Shown one piece after another: positions 52,029 through 60,037 of a stretch of DNA of 64,000 bases. The notes beneath the pieces were generated by a model. It saw nothing but the letters and a program-made list of their open reading frames with translations. It was not told where the DNA came from and ran no database searches. Source of the DNA: Acetilactobacillus jinshanensis_A. GTDB lineage: Bacteria; Bacillota; Bacilli; Lactobacillales; Lactobacillaceae. The position numbers and the translations under genes are program-made. The stretch spans positions 1,054,001-1,118,000 of the forward strand of contig CP171343.1 in NCBI GenBank assembly GCA_043289735.1, in the 5' to 3' direction. Position 1 is the stretch's first letter. Each line of letters begins with the position of its first letter.

Positions 52029-52970
52029 CTATTTGAAGTACTGCTTCAAAAAGTTGACGATCGTTCTTCGGTACAGCTGCGGATCCGTATGGTATGACGA
52101 TGCGTGCGGCGCACCTTTAACCACTAATAACTGCTTGGGTCCGCGATCGGCACGATACAATTTATAGACCATCCGAGTGGGAACGAACTGATCGTTACCA
52201 CCGTGAATAAACAGCATCGGCCGATGATTCTTCTTAACCTGATTCAAGGCACTGGCCTGAACGAAGTTATAACCATCCTTTAACTGGGTGATCTGGCTGA
52301 CGATCGGAATCAGTGAATTCTGAAGAATGCTTGGCATGTGATATAGCTGACCGGCTTCGTAATGCAGTTCACTGTTGACGCTGTCGTATCCGCAGTCTTC
52401 GATATAGCCCTTGACCTGCGGCGGAACGTTGGACTGGCCACTGACCATCATGGTGGTGGCGCCGCCCATGCTGACGCCGAACATCACGATCTTAGACTGC
52501 TGGCCGTTATGACGGATCACCTTATTGATCCATTTGATGTAATCCAGGCGATCCGGCCAGCCGTAACCGATATAATGGCCCTGGCTCTGACCCTGGCCAC
52601 GATCGTCGGGAACCAACACGTTATAGCCTAGATTATGAAATAATTTAGCGTAGGACCACATAGTGTTTTTATCACCCATGTAACCGTGAGCGATCACGAT
52701 CGTCTTTCGAGTCGGACGTTCGGCCGGAACGTAGTTAGCGTCCAGTTTCAGATCACGGGTCGCGGAAGTCTGACGCCATTTCTGAGCGTGAACCTGTTTA
52801 AACCATTGCTGACCGTTCATTTCATCAGCCTGATGATTATTAATAAAGCCCTTATGACTAGGCACTACCGAAACGTTATAGAAATAAAATCCGGCGCTGA
52901 CCAAACCCGCGCCTAATAACACGGCCAAAATAAATATAATTAATGAAAATCTTTTTAAATTCTTTTTCAT
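52029..52970 (-). CDS. Membrane-anchored alpha/beta hydrolase, paralogue of 31178-32104
   Basis: 313 residues from ATG 52970 after AAAGG. N-terminal transmembrane anchor (FSLIIFILAVLLGAGLVSAGFYFYNV). Domain: TIVIAHGYMGDKNTMWSY, PDDRGQGQSQGHYIGYGWPDRL, nucleophile elbow MFGVSMGGATTMM, CGYDSVNSEL, LFIHGGNDQFVPT (acid) and GAPHASSYH (His). The same order of motifs and the anchor are shared with the earlier hydrolase. The enzyme probably acts on the outside surface. Substrate not known. Confidence 0.92.
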   Translation of the reverse strand: MKKNLKRFSLIIFILAVLLGAGLVSAGFYFYNVSVVPSHKGFINNHQADEMNGQQWFKQVHAQKWRQTSATRDLKLDANYVPAERPTRKTIVIAHGYMGDKNTMWSYAKLFHNLGYNVLVPDDRGQGQSQGHYIGYGWPDRLDYIKWINKVIRHNGQQSKIVMFGVSMGGATTMMVSGQSNVPPQVKGYIEDCGYDSVNSELHYEAGQLYHMPSILQNSLIPIVSQITQLKDGYNFVQASALNQVKKNHRPMLFIHGGNDQFVPTRMVYKLYRADRGPKQLLVVKGAPHASSYHTDPQLYRRTIVNFLKQYFK

Positions 52971-53047
52971 AATTAAATTACCTTTAAACAACCCTAAGTG
53001 TTCAAAGATTTAGCAAGTTGTTATAATAAGGCTAGGGAAGTGATATC

Positions 53048-53470
53048 GTGTTCAAAGATCGCTTAAGAGCTCTTCGAAAAGGTCGTCATTTAACCTTAAA
53101 CCAACTAGCCAAGGGCCTTAATAAAAAATTTCATAACGATAAGAAACACTTAAACACCAGTCCCCAGATCGAAAACTGGGAACGCGGAATTCGAATTCCA
53201 CCGTACACCGAAATTATTAAATTAGCACGTTACTTTAACGTTAGCATGGATTACATCGCGGGTCGTTCCTATAACGATAAAGTGGATCTCGCTAACCTCT
53301 TCGTGGGCGACAAAACGTTACAGTTCAACGGCAAACCGTTAAACACCAGCGACCGGAACGAAATCTACGAAATCATCAAAGGTTACCTTTACGAAAAGAG
53401 CCACACCGCTACTCAAGCCCACGGCCATAAACATCATCCTAAGAAACAAACTCAGCTTAACCTGTTATAA
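53048..53470 (+). CDS. XRE/Cro-like HTH transcriptional regulator
   Basis: 140 residues. Helix-turn-helix near the N-terminus: FKDRLRALRKGRHLTLNQLA, PQIENWERGIRIPPYTEIIKLARYF and VSMDYIAGRS (classic XRE end) over residues 1-75. The C-terminal half has a short helix (RNEIYEIIKGYLYEK) and a His/Lys-rich tail (HGHKHHPKKQTQ). GTG start at 53048 after AGGGAAGTG. Fifteen bases before the methyltransferase-like gene, so the regulator is likely cotranscribed with, and may control, the genes after it. Confidence 0.9.
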   Translation: MFKDRLRALRKGRHLTLNQLAKGLNKKFHNDKKHLNTSPQIENWERGIRIPPYTEIIKLARYFNVSMDYIAGRSYNDKVDLANLFVGDKTLQFNGKPLNTSDRNEIYEIIKGYLYEKSHTATQAHGHKHHPKKQTQLNLL

Positions 53471-53484
53471 AGGACGATCAATCG

Positions 53485-54330
53485 ATGAATAAACGGAAAT
53501 TATTTAAAAAACTTCGCCGTCAAAATCGAATCCAGCATAAGCCTACTTACATCGAACAGCTAAAACGTTACTACCATTTATTTAATCATTACTTAACGAT
53601 TAAATTTTTGATCAACAACGTTTTAGAAAGCGACCGTCTGCTGCAGCGAAAACAGCTCCCGCAGGATTTACCGAAACTGCTACTACCCGACGATATTCAA
53701 AACATCATCTTTAAACGGGTCAATAAAAAATACCCGAAAGGTGATACCCGCGGCGACCGGCTCTGGAATAAATACAGCGACGCTCTGCCGAAACTAGATA
53801 AACTCTTACGGTCCTACCGGGACTATCTAGAAAACGAATACGGCATGTGGGCCTACATCTCCGCCCCGTTCGCAGCGGACTTAGCCCACTTTATCGGTCC
53901 GAAAGCCAAGGCTTTAGAAGTCATGGCCGGCAACGGCTACGTTTCAAAAGGCTTACGTGACCACGACGTCCACGTTTACTGCACCGATAGTTTAGCCTGG
54001 ACTAAGCAAAACGAAACGGGCAAACACTTGGTCACCCAAGTTGAGAAACTAGACGCCCTCAGTGCTTTTCAGAAGTATCAGGATCAAATCAATTACATCA
54101 TCATGTGCTGGTCACCCGACGGCGTTCCGGTCGACTGGCAGCTATTACAAGCCGTTCGTAAATCCGGCCGCGACATCCCGATGATCGTCATCGGTGAAAA
54201 GAACGGCGCCACCAATTCTAAGCCGTTCTGGCAGCACGCTCACTTCATCCAAAACGACGCGGTCAAAAAGCTAAACCGTCATCACCAGAGTTTCGATCTC
54301 ATGCACGATCACGTTTACCTAATTAAATAA
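53485..54330 (+). CDS. Class I SAM-dependent methyltransferase-like protein
   Basis: 281 residues. A basic N-terminal part (MNKRKLFKKLRRQNRIQHKP) and helical region to about 150, then a Rossmann-like core with KALEVMAGNGYVSKGL (glycine motif I, residue 153), VYCTDSLAW (acidic motif II) and IIMCWSPDGVPVDWQLLQAV (strand 4). The D/N-PPY amino-methyltransferase motif is absent; MCWSPDG takes its place. Lactobacillar members are annotated only as SAM-dependent methyltransferase; substrate unknown. Immediately after the XRE regulator with AAAGGACG ribosome binding site. Its stop abuts the convergent basic-tail gene. Confidence 0.82.
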   Translation: MNKRKLFKKLRRQNRIQHKPTYIEQLKRYYHLFNHYLTIKFLINNVLESDRLLQRKQLPQDLPKLLLPDDIQNIIFKRVNKKYPKGDTRGDRLWNKYSDALPKLDKLLRSYRDYLENEYGMWAYISAPFAADLAHFIGPKAKALEVMAGNGYVSKGLRDHDVHVYCTDSLAWTKQNETGKHLVTQVEKLDALSAFQKYQDQINYIIMCWSPDGVPVDWQLLQAVRKSGRDIPMIVIGEKNGATNSKPFWQHAHFIQNDAVKKLNRHHQSFDLMHDHVYLIK

Positions 54331-54909
54331 TCACTTTTTACGACGACGAGTTTTTCGACGCTTTGTCCGACGGGTCCGCTTGCGGCGGTACGTTCGTCTA
54401 GTTCGGCGGCGCCGGGTCGTCTTTTTCTTTCGTTTTGTCTTCGGGTGCTTTTTAGCGTATTCCTGATTAGCTTTGATCTTTTTGACCTGATCAGCTAACC
54501 AATTTTTAATGAAAGCAACGTCGTCAGCGGGCTGTTTAACAAAATCATCCGCACTAGCGACTTGATCCAAACGAAACTTGGAACGGTTAACGTCCGGATC
54601 GGCAATCATTACGTAAACGTTAGCCGTCATTTTACCATCGTTAGTCACCAGCCGTTTCATGGGCCGAATACTGGTGTACGGTAAGTTAATGACGTTGACT
54701 TCTAAACTGATCACCATGGGGGTACCCATGACCTTTAGGTTGGCCTGGGCGGGCTGATGAGCATTCAGTTTTTGAATCATAAATTTGATTAAGGGCTGAA
54801 AAGCCTTACTAAAGTTATTAGTTAAAGTCGTTTTACGAACGCTCTTGGTTTGAACCGCAAACTTTTCGTTATCGATCTGCTGAATTAATTGATCAGCATC
54901 CATTTGCAT
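54331..54909 (-). CDS. Hypothetical protein with an Arg/Lys-rich C-terminal tail
   Basis: 192 residues. Residues 1-150 form a compact, mixed domain (DADQLIQQIDNEKFAVQ, PMVISLEVNVINLPY, MTANVYVMIADPDVNRSKF and DDVAFIKNWLADQVKKIKAN). The last 38 residues are almost only Lys, Arg, Thr and Tyr in a TRRTxRR-type repeat. Such a tail suggests tight binding to RNA, DNA or anionic wall polymers. No signal peptide is visible. The sequence is in one clean frame, checked codon by codon at the tail. Family not recognised. Convergent with the methyltransferase-like gene with no spacing, divergent from the pseudouridine synthase. Confidence 0.7.
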   Translation of the reverse strand: MQMDADQLIQQIDNEKFAVQTKSVRKTTLTNNFSKAFQPLIKFMIQKLNAHQPAQANLKVMGTPMVISLEVNVINLPYTSIRPMKRLVTNDGKMTANVYVMIADPDVNRSKFRLDQVASADDFVKQPADDVAFIKNWLADQVKKIKANQEYAKKHPKTKRKKKTTRRRRTRRTYRRKRTRRTKRRKTRRRKK

Positions 54910-54978
54910 ATTTTTTCACCTGATTTAATTTCTAATGTCGAACTAGATTATATCACAATTTATTTTACCGAAAACGAG

Positions 54979-55872
54979 ATGATCCTTTTGGAGTGGCAAT
55001 ATCATTTAACGGTACCGGCTAAAATCACGCCGTGTTCGGTCCGGCACTACCTCAGTAAATACTTACTGATCCCCCGCTACAAAATCTACCGTTTGCGGAA
55101 AAATCAGCGGGTCTTGATCAATCATCGCTACCTGCCCATGAACTACCCGGTTCACGCCGGTGATCACGTCGACCTGACTTTTCTACCGAGCGATTTTCGG
55201 GAGCCGTTTCCCAACGTCGAGCCCGATAGCGCCGCTAACGTCCAGATCGCCTACGAAGATCAGGACCTGCTGGTCGTCAATAAACAGCGCGGCGACAAGA
55301 CGCACCCTAATCAGCCGGGCGAAATCGGCACCACCCTTAACCACGTGGCGGCCTATTTACAGCCTAAACACCAGCAGCCCTACATCGTTCACCGTCTGGA
55401 TCAGCAGACTTCCGGAGCGTTGATCATCGCTAAAAATCCCGCCGTGGTACCCATTCTAGTCCGCCTAATCGGCGAAAAACGAATCCAGCGAACTTATCTG
55501 GCCTGGTGCGACGGCCTTTTTAAAAAACAAGCAGGGATCATTAATCAACCCATCGGCTTCGATCCCAATGATCAGCGAAAACGGAAAATCAACGGGCTGC
55601 ACGCTAAACGGGCCGTAACTAAATACCGGGTCGTCAAAACGAAGGGCCACCGATCCCTAGTCGAAATCCGGCTCAAGACCGGCCGCACCCACCAGATCCG
55701 GGTCCACATGGCGCATCTAGGTCACCCGGTCACCGGCGATCCGCTCTATAATCCGCGGACCCAACCGTACGATCCGATGCTGCTGCACTCGTGGAAACTA
55801 AAATTGATCCGGCCGTTCTACATGAACGTAATTCACGTCACCGCTCCGCTACCCGACGACTTCAAGATCTAA
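54979..55872 (+). CDS. RluA-family pseudouridine synthase
   Basis: Isomerises uridine in rRNA or tRNA. 297 residues from ATG 54979; TTG at 54988 is an alternative and no strong ribosome binding site is visible. N-terminal short domain, then catalytic signature PYIVHRLDQQTSGALIIAK with Asp near 148, QRTYLAWCDG, LVEIRLKTGRTHQIRVHMAHLG and HPVTGDPLYNP, LLHSWKLKL. This matches the RluD/YjbO/YhcT group of Bacilli; the exact target position is not clear. Terminator downstream, convergent with phosphoketolase. Confidence 0.93.
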   Translation: MILLEWQYHLTVPAKITPCSVRHYLSKYLLIPRYKIYRLRKNQRVLINHRYLPMNYPVHAGDHVDLTFLPSDFREPFPNVEPDSAANVQIAYEDQDLLVVNKQRGDKTHPNQPGEIGTTLNHVAAYLQPKHQQPYIVHRLDQQTSGALIIAKNPAVVPILVRLIGEKRIQRTYLAWCDGLFKKQAGIINQPIGFDPNDQRKRKINGLHAKRAVTKYRVVKTKGHRSLVEIRLKTGRTHQIRVHMAHLGHPVTGDPLYNPRTQPYDPMLLHSWKLKLIRPFYMNVIHVTAPLPDDFKI

Positions 55873-55889
55873 TTAAATTAGACAAAAAG

Positions 55890-55925
55890 AAAAGGCCTTG
55901 TATCAATCGATACAAGACCTTTTTA
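55890..55925. terminator. Bidirectional rho-independent terminator
   Basis: AAAAGGCCTTGTATC AATC GATACAAGACCTTTTT between the convergent pseudouridine synthase and phosphoketolase genes; both strands have a T tract. Confidence 0.9.
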
Positions 55926-55955
55926 TTATAAATTAATTTCTAAATCAGTTACCGA

Positions 55956-58397
55956 TTACTTATCATTGTTGACTGGAGTCCATTTCCAGTTAACGACACG
56001 AGGCATATCAGTACCGTGATCACGAATGTAATGATAGTGTTCGTCCAAGATGCTGTCCATCTTGCTCTGGAAGTCAGCAGACTTGCCAGCTAAGGCTGGA
56101 ACGTCCTGAACAACTTCCTTGGCTAAGTCATAACGGTCCATCTTGTTTAAGACCGGCATGTCAAATGGCGTAGTGATATCACCGTTTTCACGGTAACCAT
56201 GAGCGTGTAAGTTCTTGTTATGACGGTCAAAGAAGATGGTCTTCAGTAAGTTTTCGTAACCATGGAATGCGAATACGACCGGCTTGTTCTTAGTGAAGAT
56301 ACTGTCGAATTCTTTGTTGCTGATACCCTTCTTGGTGTACTTAGGATTGAATAACTTGATGAAGTCAACAACGTTAACACAACGAATCTTCAAGTCAGGG
56401 AAGTTCTTGTGTAAGATATCGATGGCAGCAAAGGTTTCACGAGTAGGTTCACAACCAGAAGCAGCCATGACGACATCCGGTTCACTGTTGCCATCAGTGG
56501 AAGCCCAGTTGACAACGCCTAAACCGTTGTTAACTAACTTAGTAGCTTCTTCAATGCTGAACCATTGAGGACGAGGCTGCTTGGAAGTTACTAACAAGTT
56601 GATGGTGTTATATTGACGGAATGCCTTATCACCGGCGGCCAATAAAGTATTGGTATCAGCTGGTAAGTATTCGTTAATGTAATCTAACTTCTTGTCAGCC
56701 AAGTGGTTCAAAAGACCTGGATCTTGATGGGTGAATCCATTATGGTTTTGCTGGAATGCAGTGGAAGTATCGATAATGTTGATCGACGGAATTGGACGAC
56801 GCCACGCAGCAGCTTTGCCAGTCGTGGACTTTTCTAACCACTTGTAATGCTGAGTCAGCATGGAATCAACAACACGGCCGAATGCTTCGTACGTGTTGAA
56901 GAAACCATGACGACCGGTTAAGGAGTAACCTTCTAACCAGCCTTCACACTGATGTTCGGATAATTGAGAATCAATTAAACGACCGGAATGAGCGATATCA
57001 GCATCGTTCGGTTTATCAATCTGTTCCATGAACTGACGGTTAGTAGTCTTTAATACATCGAACAAACGGTTAGATTCGGATTCATCAGGACCCCAGCCAC
57101 GGAAGTTATGAGGGTTCATCTTCATAACGTCAGCGATCCAGTTAGACCAGTTAGCCATGTCTTGGCCTTTGATCGAACCGGGAGTCTTGAAGTGTAATGC
57201 GAATTTACGGTAGTCAGGTAAGCGTAATGGCTTTGGATTGATACCACCGTTGGTGATCGGGTTCATAGCCATCCGCTGCTTGCCCTTCGGTGCCATGTTC
57301 CGGATGGAGTCCTTAACGGAACCGTCTTTATTGAATAATTCTTCCGGCTGGTAGGACTTTAACCAGTGTTCTAAGACGTCGGCATGGGACATGTCAACGG
57401 CAGAGATCGGTAACGGAACTTGGTGGGCACGAGAAGAACGTTCAACCGGCTGACCCTGGAAGTTCTTCTTCGGGCCGGTCCAGCCTTTAGGAGTACGAAC
57501 CACGATCATTGGCCAACGCGGTAACTTAGCGGTTTCAGCGGTTTCTTTCGTACGGGCGTACTTCTGAATGTTCTTGATTTCAACGATACAATGGTCCATG
57601 ACCTTTTCCATCTGATCGAAGACCGCATCCACGTTCTTCGGATCATCAGGATCGTTCTTGTGGTCACGAGGATCCCAGCCTTTAACTTCAACGAAGTGAG
57701 GATCCCAGCCCATGCCATGGTAGTATTCAGTTAAGCTCTTGTCGCTCATTCTGGATAAAATGGTCGGGTTAGAAATCTTAAATCCGTTCAAGTTAATGAT
57801 CGGTAATACGGCACCATCGGTAACCGGGTTGATAAATTTATCAGAGAACCAGGATGCACATAAAGGACCGGTTTCAGATTCACCATCACCGATTTCAACG
57901 GCAGCGATAACGTCAGGATTATCAAAAATGGCACCAACACCATGGGATAGAGAGTAACCTAATTCTCCACCTTCATGGATGGAACCAGGAGTTTCCGGTG
58001 CAGCATGCGAAGCAACTCCACCTGGGAACGAGAATTGCTTGAATAACTTAGCCATACCTTTTTCGTCATCAGAAACGTTAGGATAAATTTCAGAATAACT
58101 GCCATCTAGGTAGGAGTTGGAGATCATTACTTGACCACCATGACCTGAACCTTCGATGTAGAACATGTTTAGATTGTATTTCTTGATAACACGGTTTAAG
58201 TTCGCGTAAATAAAGTTCTGAGATACAATCGTGCCCCAATGACCTAACGGATGAACTTTAACGTCTTTAGCGGTCAATGGGTGCTTTAATAATGGGTTAT
58301 TACGAAGATAAAGTTGGCCAACGGATAAGTAGTTAGCAGCTTGCCAATACTTTTCGTTGTTCTTTAAGTACTGCTTGGAGTCGTAATTGACAGCCAT
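55956..58397 (-). CDS. xfp: Xylulose-5-phosphate/fructose-6-phosphate phosphoketolase
   Basis: Thiamine-diphosphate enzyme that splits xylulose 5-phosphate (and often fructose 6-phosphate) into acetyl phosphate and glyceraldehyde 3-phosphate (or erythrose 4-phosphate), the key step of heterolactic fermentation. 813 residues. PLGHWGTIVSQNFIYANLNR near 50, FYIEGSGHGGQVMI, GGELGYSLSHGVGAIFDN, and the ThDP motif IGDGESETGPLCASW near 165-180 are present. QDPGLLNHLADKK and CEPTRETFAAIDIL follow in the C-terminal part. Start ATG 58397 after AAAGGAG. Codon use is more restricted than in neighbours, as expected for a highly expressed gene. About 240 bases upstream carry no gene. Confidence 0.97.
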   Translation of the reverse strand: MAVNYDSKQYLKNNEKYWQAANYLSVGQLYLRNNPLLKHPLTAKDVKVHPLGHWGTIVSQNFIYANLNRVIKKYNLNMFYIEGSGHGGQVMISNSYLDGSYSEIYPNVSDDEKGMAKLFKQFSFPGGVASHAAPETPGSIHEGGELGYSLSHGVGAIFDNPDVIAAVEIGDGESETGPLCASWFSDKFINPVTDGAVLPIINLNGFKISNPTILSRMSDKSLTEYYHGMGWDPHFVEVKGWDPRDHKNDPDDPKNVDAVFDQMEKVMDHCIVEIKNIQKYARTKETAETAKLPRWPMIVVRTPKGWTGPKKNFQGQPVERSSRAHQVPLPISAVDMSHADVLEHWLKSYQPEELFNKDGSVKDSIRNMAPKGKQRMAMNPITNGGINPKPLRLPDYRKFALHFKTPGSIKGQDMANWSNWIADVMKMNPHNFRGWGPDESESNRLFDVLKTTNRQFMEQIDKPNDADIAHSGRLIDSQLSEHQCEGWLEGYSLTGRHGFFNTYEAFGRVVDSMLTQHYKWLEKSTTGKAAAWRRPIPSINIIDTSTAFQQNHNGFTHQDPGLLNHLADKKLDYINEYLPADTNTLLAAGDKAFRQYNTINLLVTSKQPRPQWFSIEEATKLVNNGLGVVNWASTDGNSEPDVVMAASGCEPTRETFAAIDILHKNFPDLKIRCVNVVDFIKLFNPKYTKKGISNKEFDSIFTKNKPVVFAFHGYENLLKTIFFDRHNKNLHAHGYRENGDITTPFDMPVLNKMDRYDLAKEVVQDVPALAGKSADFQSKMDSILDEHYHYIRDHGTDMPRVVNWKWTPVNNDK

Positions 58398-58643
58398 TAA
58401 ATTCACTCCTTTTAATAGGATTAATATACAATATTAAAGTGATAACTACGCGATTACCACTAGTTAATATTATACATTACTATCCATAAAAATATAATCA
58501 TTATCCCATAATTATTCGGAAATAACGACTTTTAATTGTCGAGTCCTATTATGAGGGACAAACGTTAAATAGTCTAGTCTTTTTAATAAAAAATCAATGA
58601 TAGAATAAACGTACAGAGAGTTATTAAGCTAAGGTGATCAATA

Positions 58644-59153
58644 ATGTCCAAGAAAAAGAATCGAATCAAAAAAACGTTAGTTGAAAAGATGCTGGATGCA
58701 CATAAGATCCCGTACAAGCAATTCGTCATCCCAACTAAGGAAGTCAACGACGTTCAGCAGATGGTCCTAAAAGGCACCGGAATCGATGAACACCGGGTCT
58801 ATAAAACCTTAGTGTTGAGCGGTAAAAAGACCGGTCCGTTAGTCGGCGTGGTCCCGCTCGATATGTACCTGAACGAAAAGGCTCTGGCCAAGGCTTCCCA
58901 CAATAAGAAAGTCGAAATGGTCCCGTTAAAGAAACTGCGCAAGACCAGCGGCTACCAGCACGGTGCCAACACGCCGATCGGGATCTACGAACAGGATCAC
59001 TACCCGATCTTCTTCAGTGACATCGCTAAGAAGCAGGGCAAGATTCTGGTCTCGTCCGGTAAGATCGGCCGCTCGGTCGAAGTCAAAGCCACGGACGTCG
59101 CTAAAATGACCCACGCTAAATTCGCGCCGATCGCTCGCGCTTCGAAACCGTAA
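58644..59153 (+). CDS. ybaK: Cys-tRNA(Pro)/Cys-tRNA(Cys) deacylase (YbaK/EbsC)
   Basis: Trans-editing enzyme that hydrolyses mischarged Cys-tRNA-Pro. 169 residues. LDAHKIPYKQFVIPT near 20, GIDEHRVYKTLVLSGKKTGPLVGVVP with the catalytic Lys near 55, KKVEMVPLKKLRKTSGYQHGANTPIG (GxxxP region) and YPIFFSDIAKKQGKILVSSGKIGRSVEV. All family motifs present; length normal. Preceded by a short leader and an AAGGTGATC ribosome binding site. Confidence 0.95.
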   Translation: MSKKKNRIKKTLVEKMLDAHKIPYKQFVIPTKEVNDVQQMVLKGTGIDEHRVYKTLVLSGKKTGPLVGVVPLDMYLNEKALAKASHNKKVEMVPLKKLRKTSGYQHGANTPIGIYEQDHYPIFFSDIAKKQGKILVSSGKIGRSVEVKATDVAKMTHAKFAPIARASKP

Positions 59154-59154
59154 C

Positions 59155-59550
59155 TTACGCGTTACCGTTCCCTTCCGCTTTAAATTCATTTAGAAACCGT
59201 AACATAACTCCTTGACGGCCTTTCGCCAGCTCTTTTGCAGCCGGTGTATTCAGGTCGTTTTTTATTTTAAGCCATTTTTCGTAAAAACGGTTAATGGTCG
59301 TGCCCCGCTGGTAATCCCGTTCTTTGGCTTGAGTCATCTGGGTTCGGGGCTCCAGTTTCGGATCATACAGTTTTTCGCCCACGTGACCGCCGTAGTACAT
59401 GGCCCGAGCAATTCCAATCGCACCGATCGCGTCCAGACGATCCGCGTCCTGAACGATCTGACCTTCAATCGGCAAGTGATAATGATGCCTAAGTTAGTGC
59501 TGAACGACATATGGGTATCACTAACTAATTTATCATCAATTGTGTCGTGT
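59155..59550 (-). pseudogene. C-terminal remnant of an HD-domain phosphohydrolase (YedJ-like)
   Basis: The frame at 59155-59475 gives PIEGQIVQDADRLDAIGAIGIARAM, YDPKLEPRTQM, RGTTINRFYEKWLKIKNDL and a normal C-terminus of the YedJ/YpgQ group. Upstream, in a shifted frame, DDKLVSDTHMSFSTNLG matches the segment that precedes it in relatives. The N-terminal half with the first His and the HD pair is missing, and the remnant begins at about 59550. Inactive. Convergent with ybaK with one base between the stops. Confidence 0.82.
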
Positions 59551-59578
59551 AAATAAAATACGAAAAAAGACGGATTTT

Positions 59579-60025
59579 TTAACGAACCACCATCACGGAA
59601 ATCGGGGCGTACTTTGACATGTAGCCCGCTTGGGTCCCCATGTGCTTACGTAAGCCTTTAACCGATAATGAACCAATAATCAACAGATCTGGTTTGGTGG
59701 CTGGAATGATTTTCTTAACGATCTGTTCACCGGCGTGACCTTCGCCCATTACGGTCTTAACGTTCTTAACGCCCTGCTTTTCGGCAAATTGGCGATATTT
59801 TTTCAAATGATCAATAACGTCCTGCTTACTACCATGGACAAAATTAGGATTTAAAGCTTGGTAATAATTCATTTCTTGAGATTCCCAAATTGAAGTGATA
59901 ATCAAAGTAGCATGACGTTCTTTAGCATACTGGATTGCGTAACGGAAAGCTAATTGAGCGTCATCAGAATCATCAACGCCCACCAGGATACGCTGATAAG
60001 TCTTCTTTAATGGTGACATGTCCAT
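59579..60025 (-). CDS. Universal stress protein, UspA family
   Basis: 148 residues. QRILVGVDDSDDAQLAFRYAI near 10, then KPDLLIIGSLSVKGLRKHMGTQAGYMSKYAPISVMVV in pieces, fitting the ATP-binding G-x2-G-x9-G(S/T) type loop with some changes (GSLSVKGLRK). Cytoplasmic. ATG follows a strong GGAGGAG. It starts 12 bases after the P-type ATPase remnant on the same strand, and may be read through from it. Stress and nucleotide-binding functions are typical for the family, the exact role is unknown. Confidence 0.92.
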   Translation of the reverse strand: MDMSPLKKTYQRILVGVDDSDDAQLAFRYAIQYAKERHATLIITSIWESQEMNYYQALNPNFVHGSKQDVIDHLKKYRQFAEKQGVKNVKTVMGEGHAGEQIVKKIIPATKPDLLIIGSLSVKGLRKHMGTQAGYMSKYAPISVMVVR

Positions 60026-60037
60026 CGAATCTCCTCC

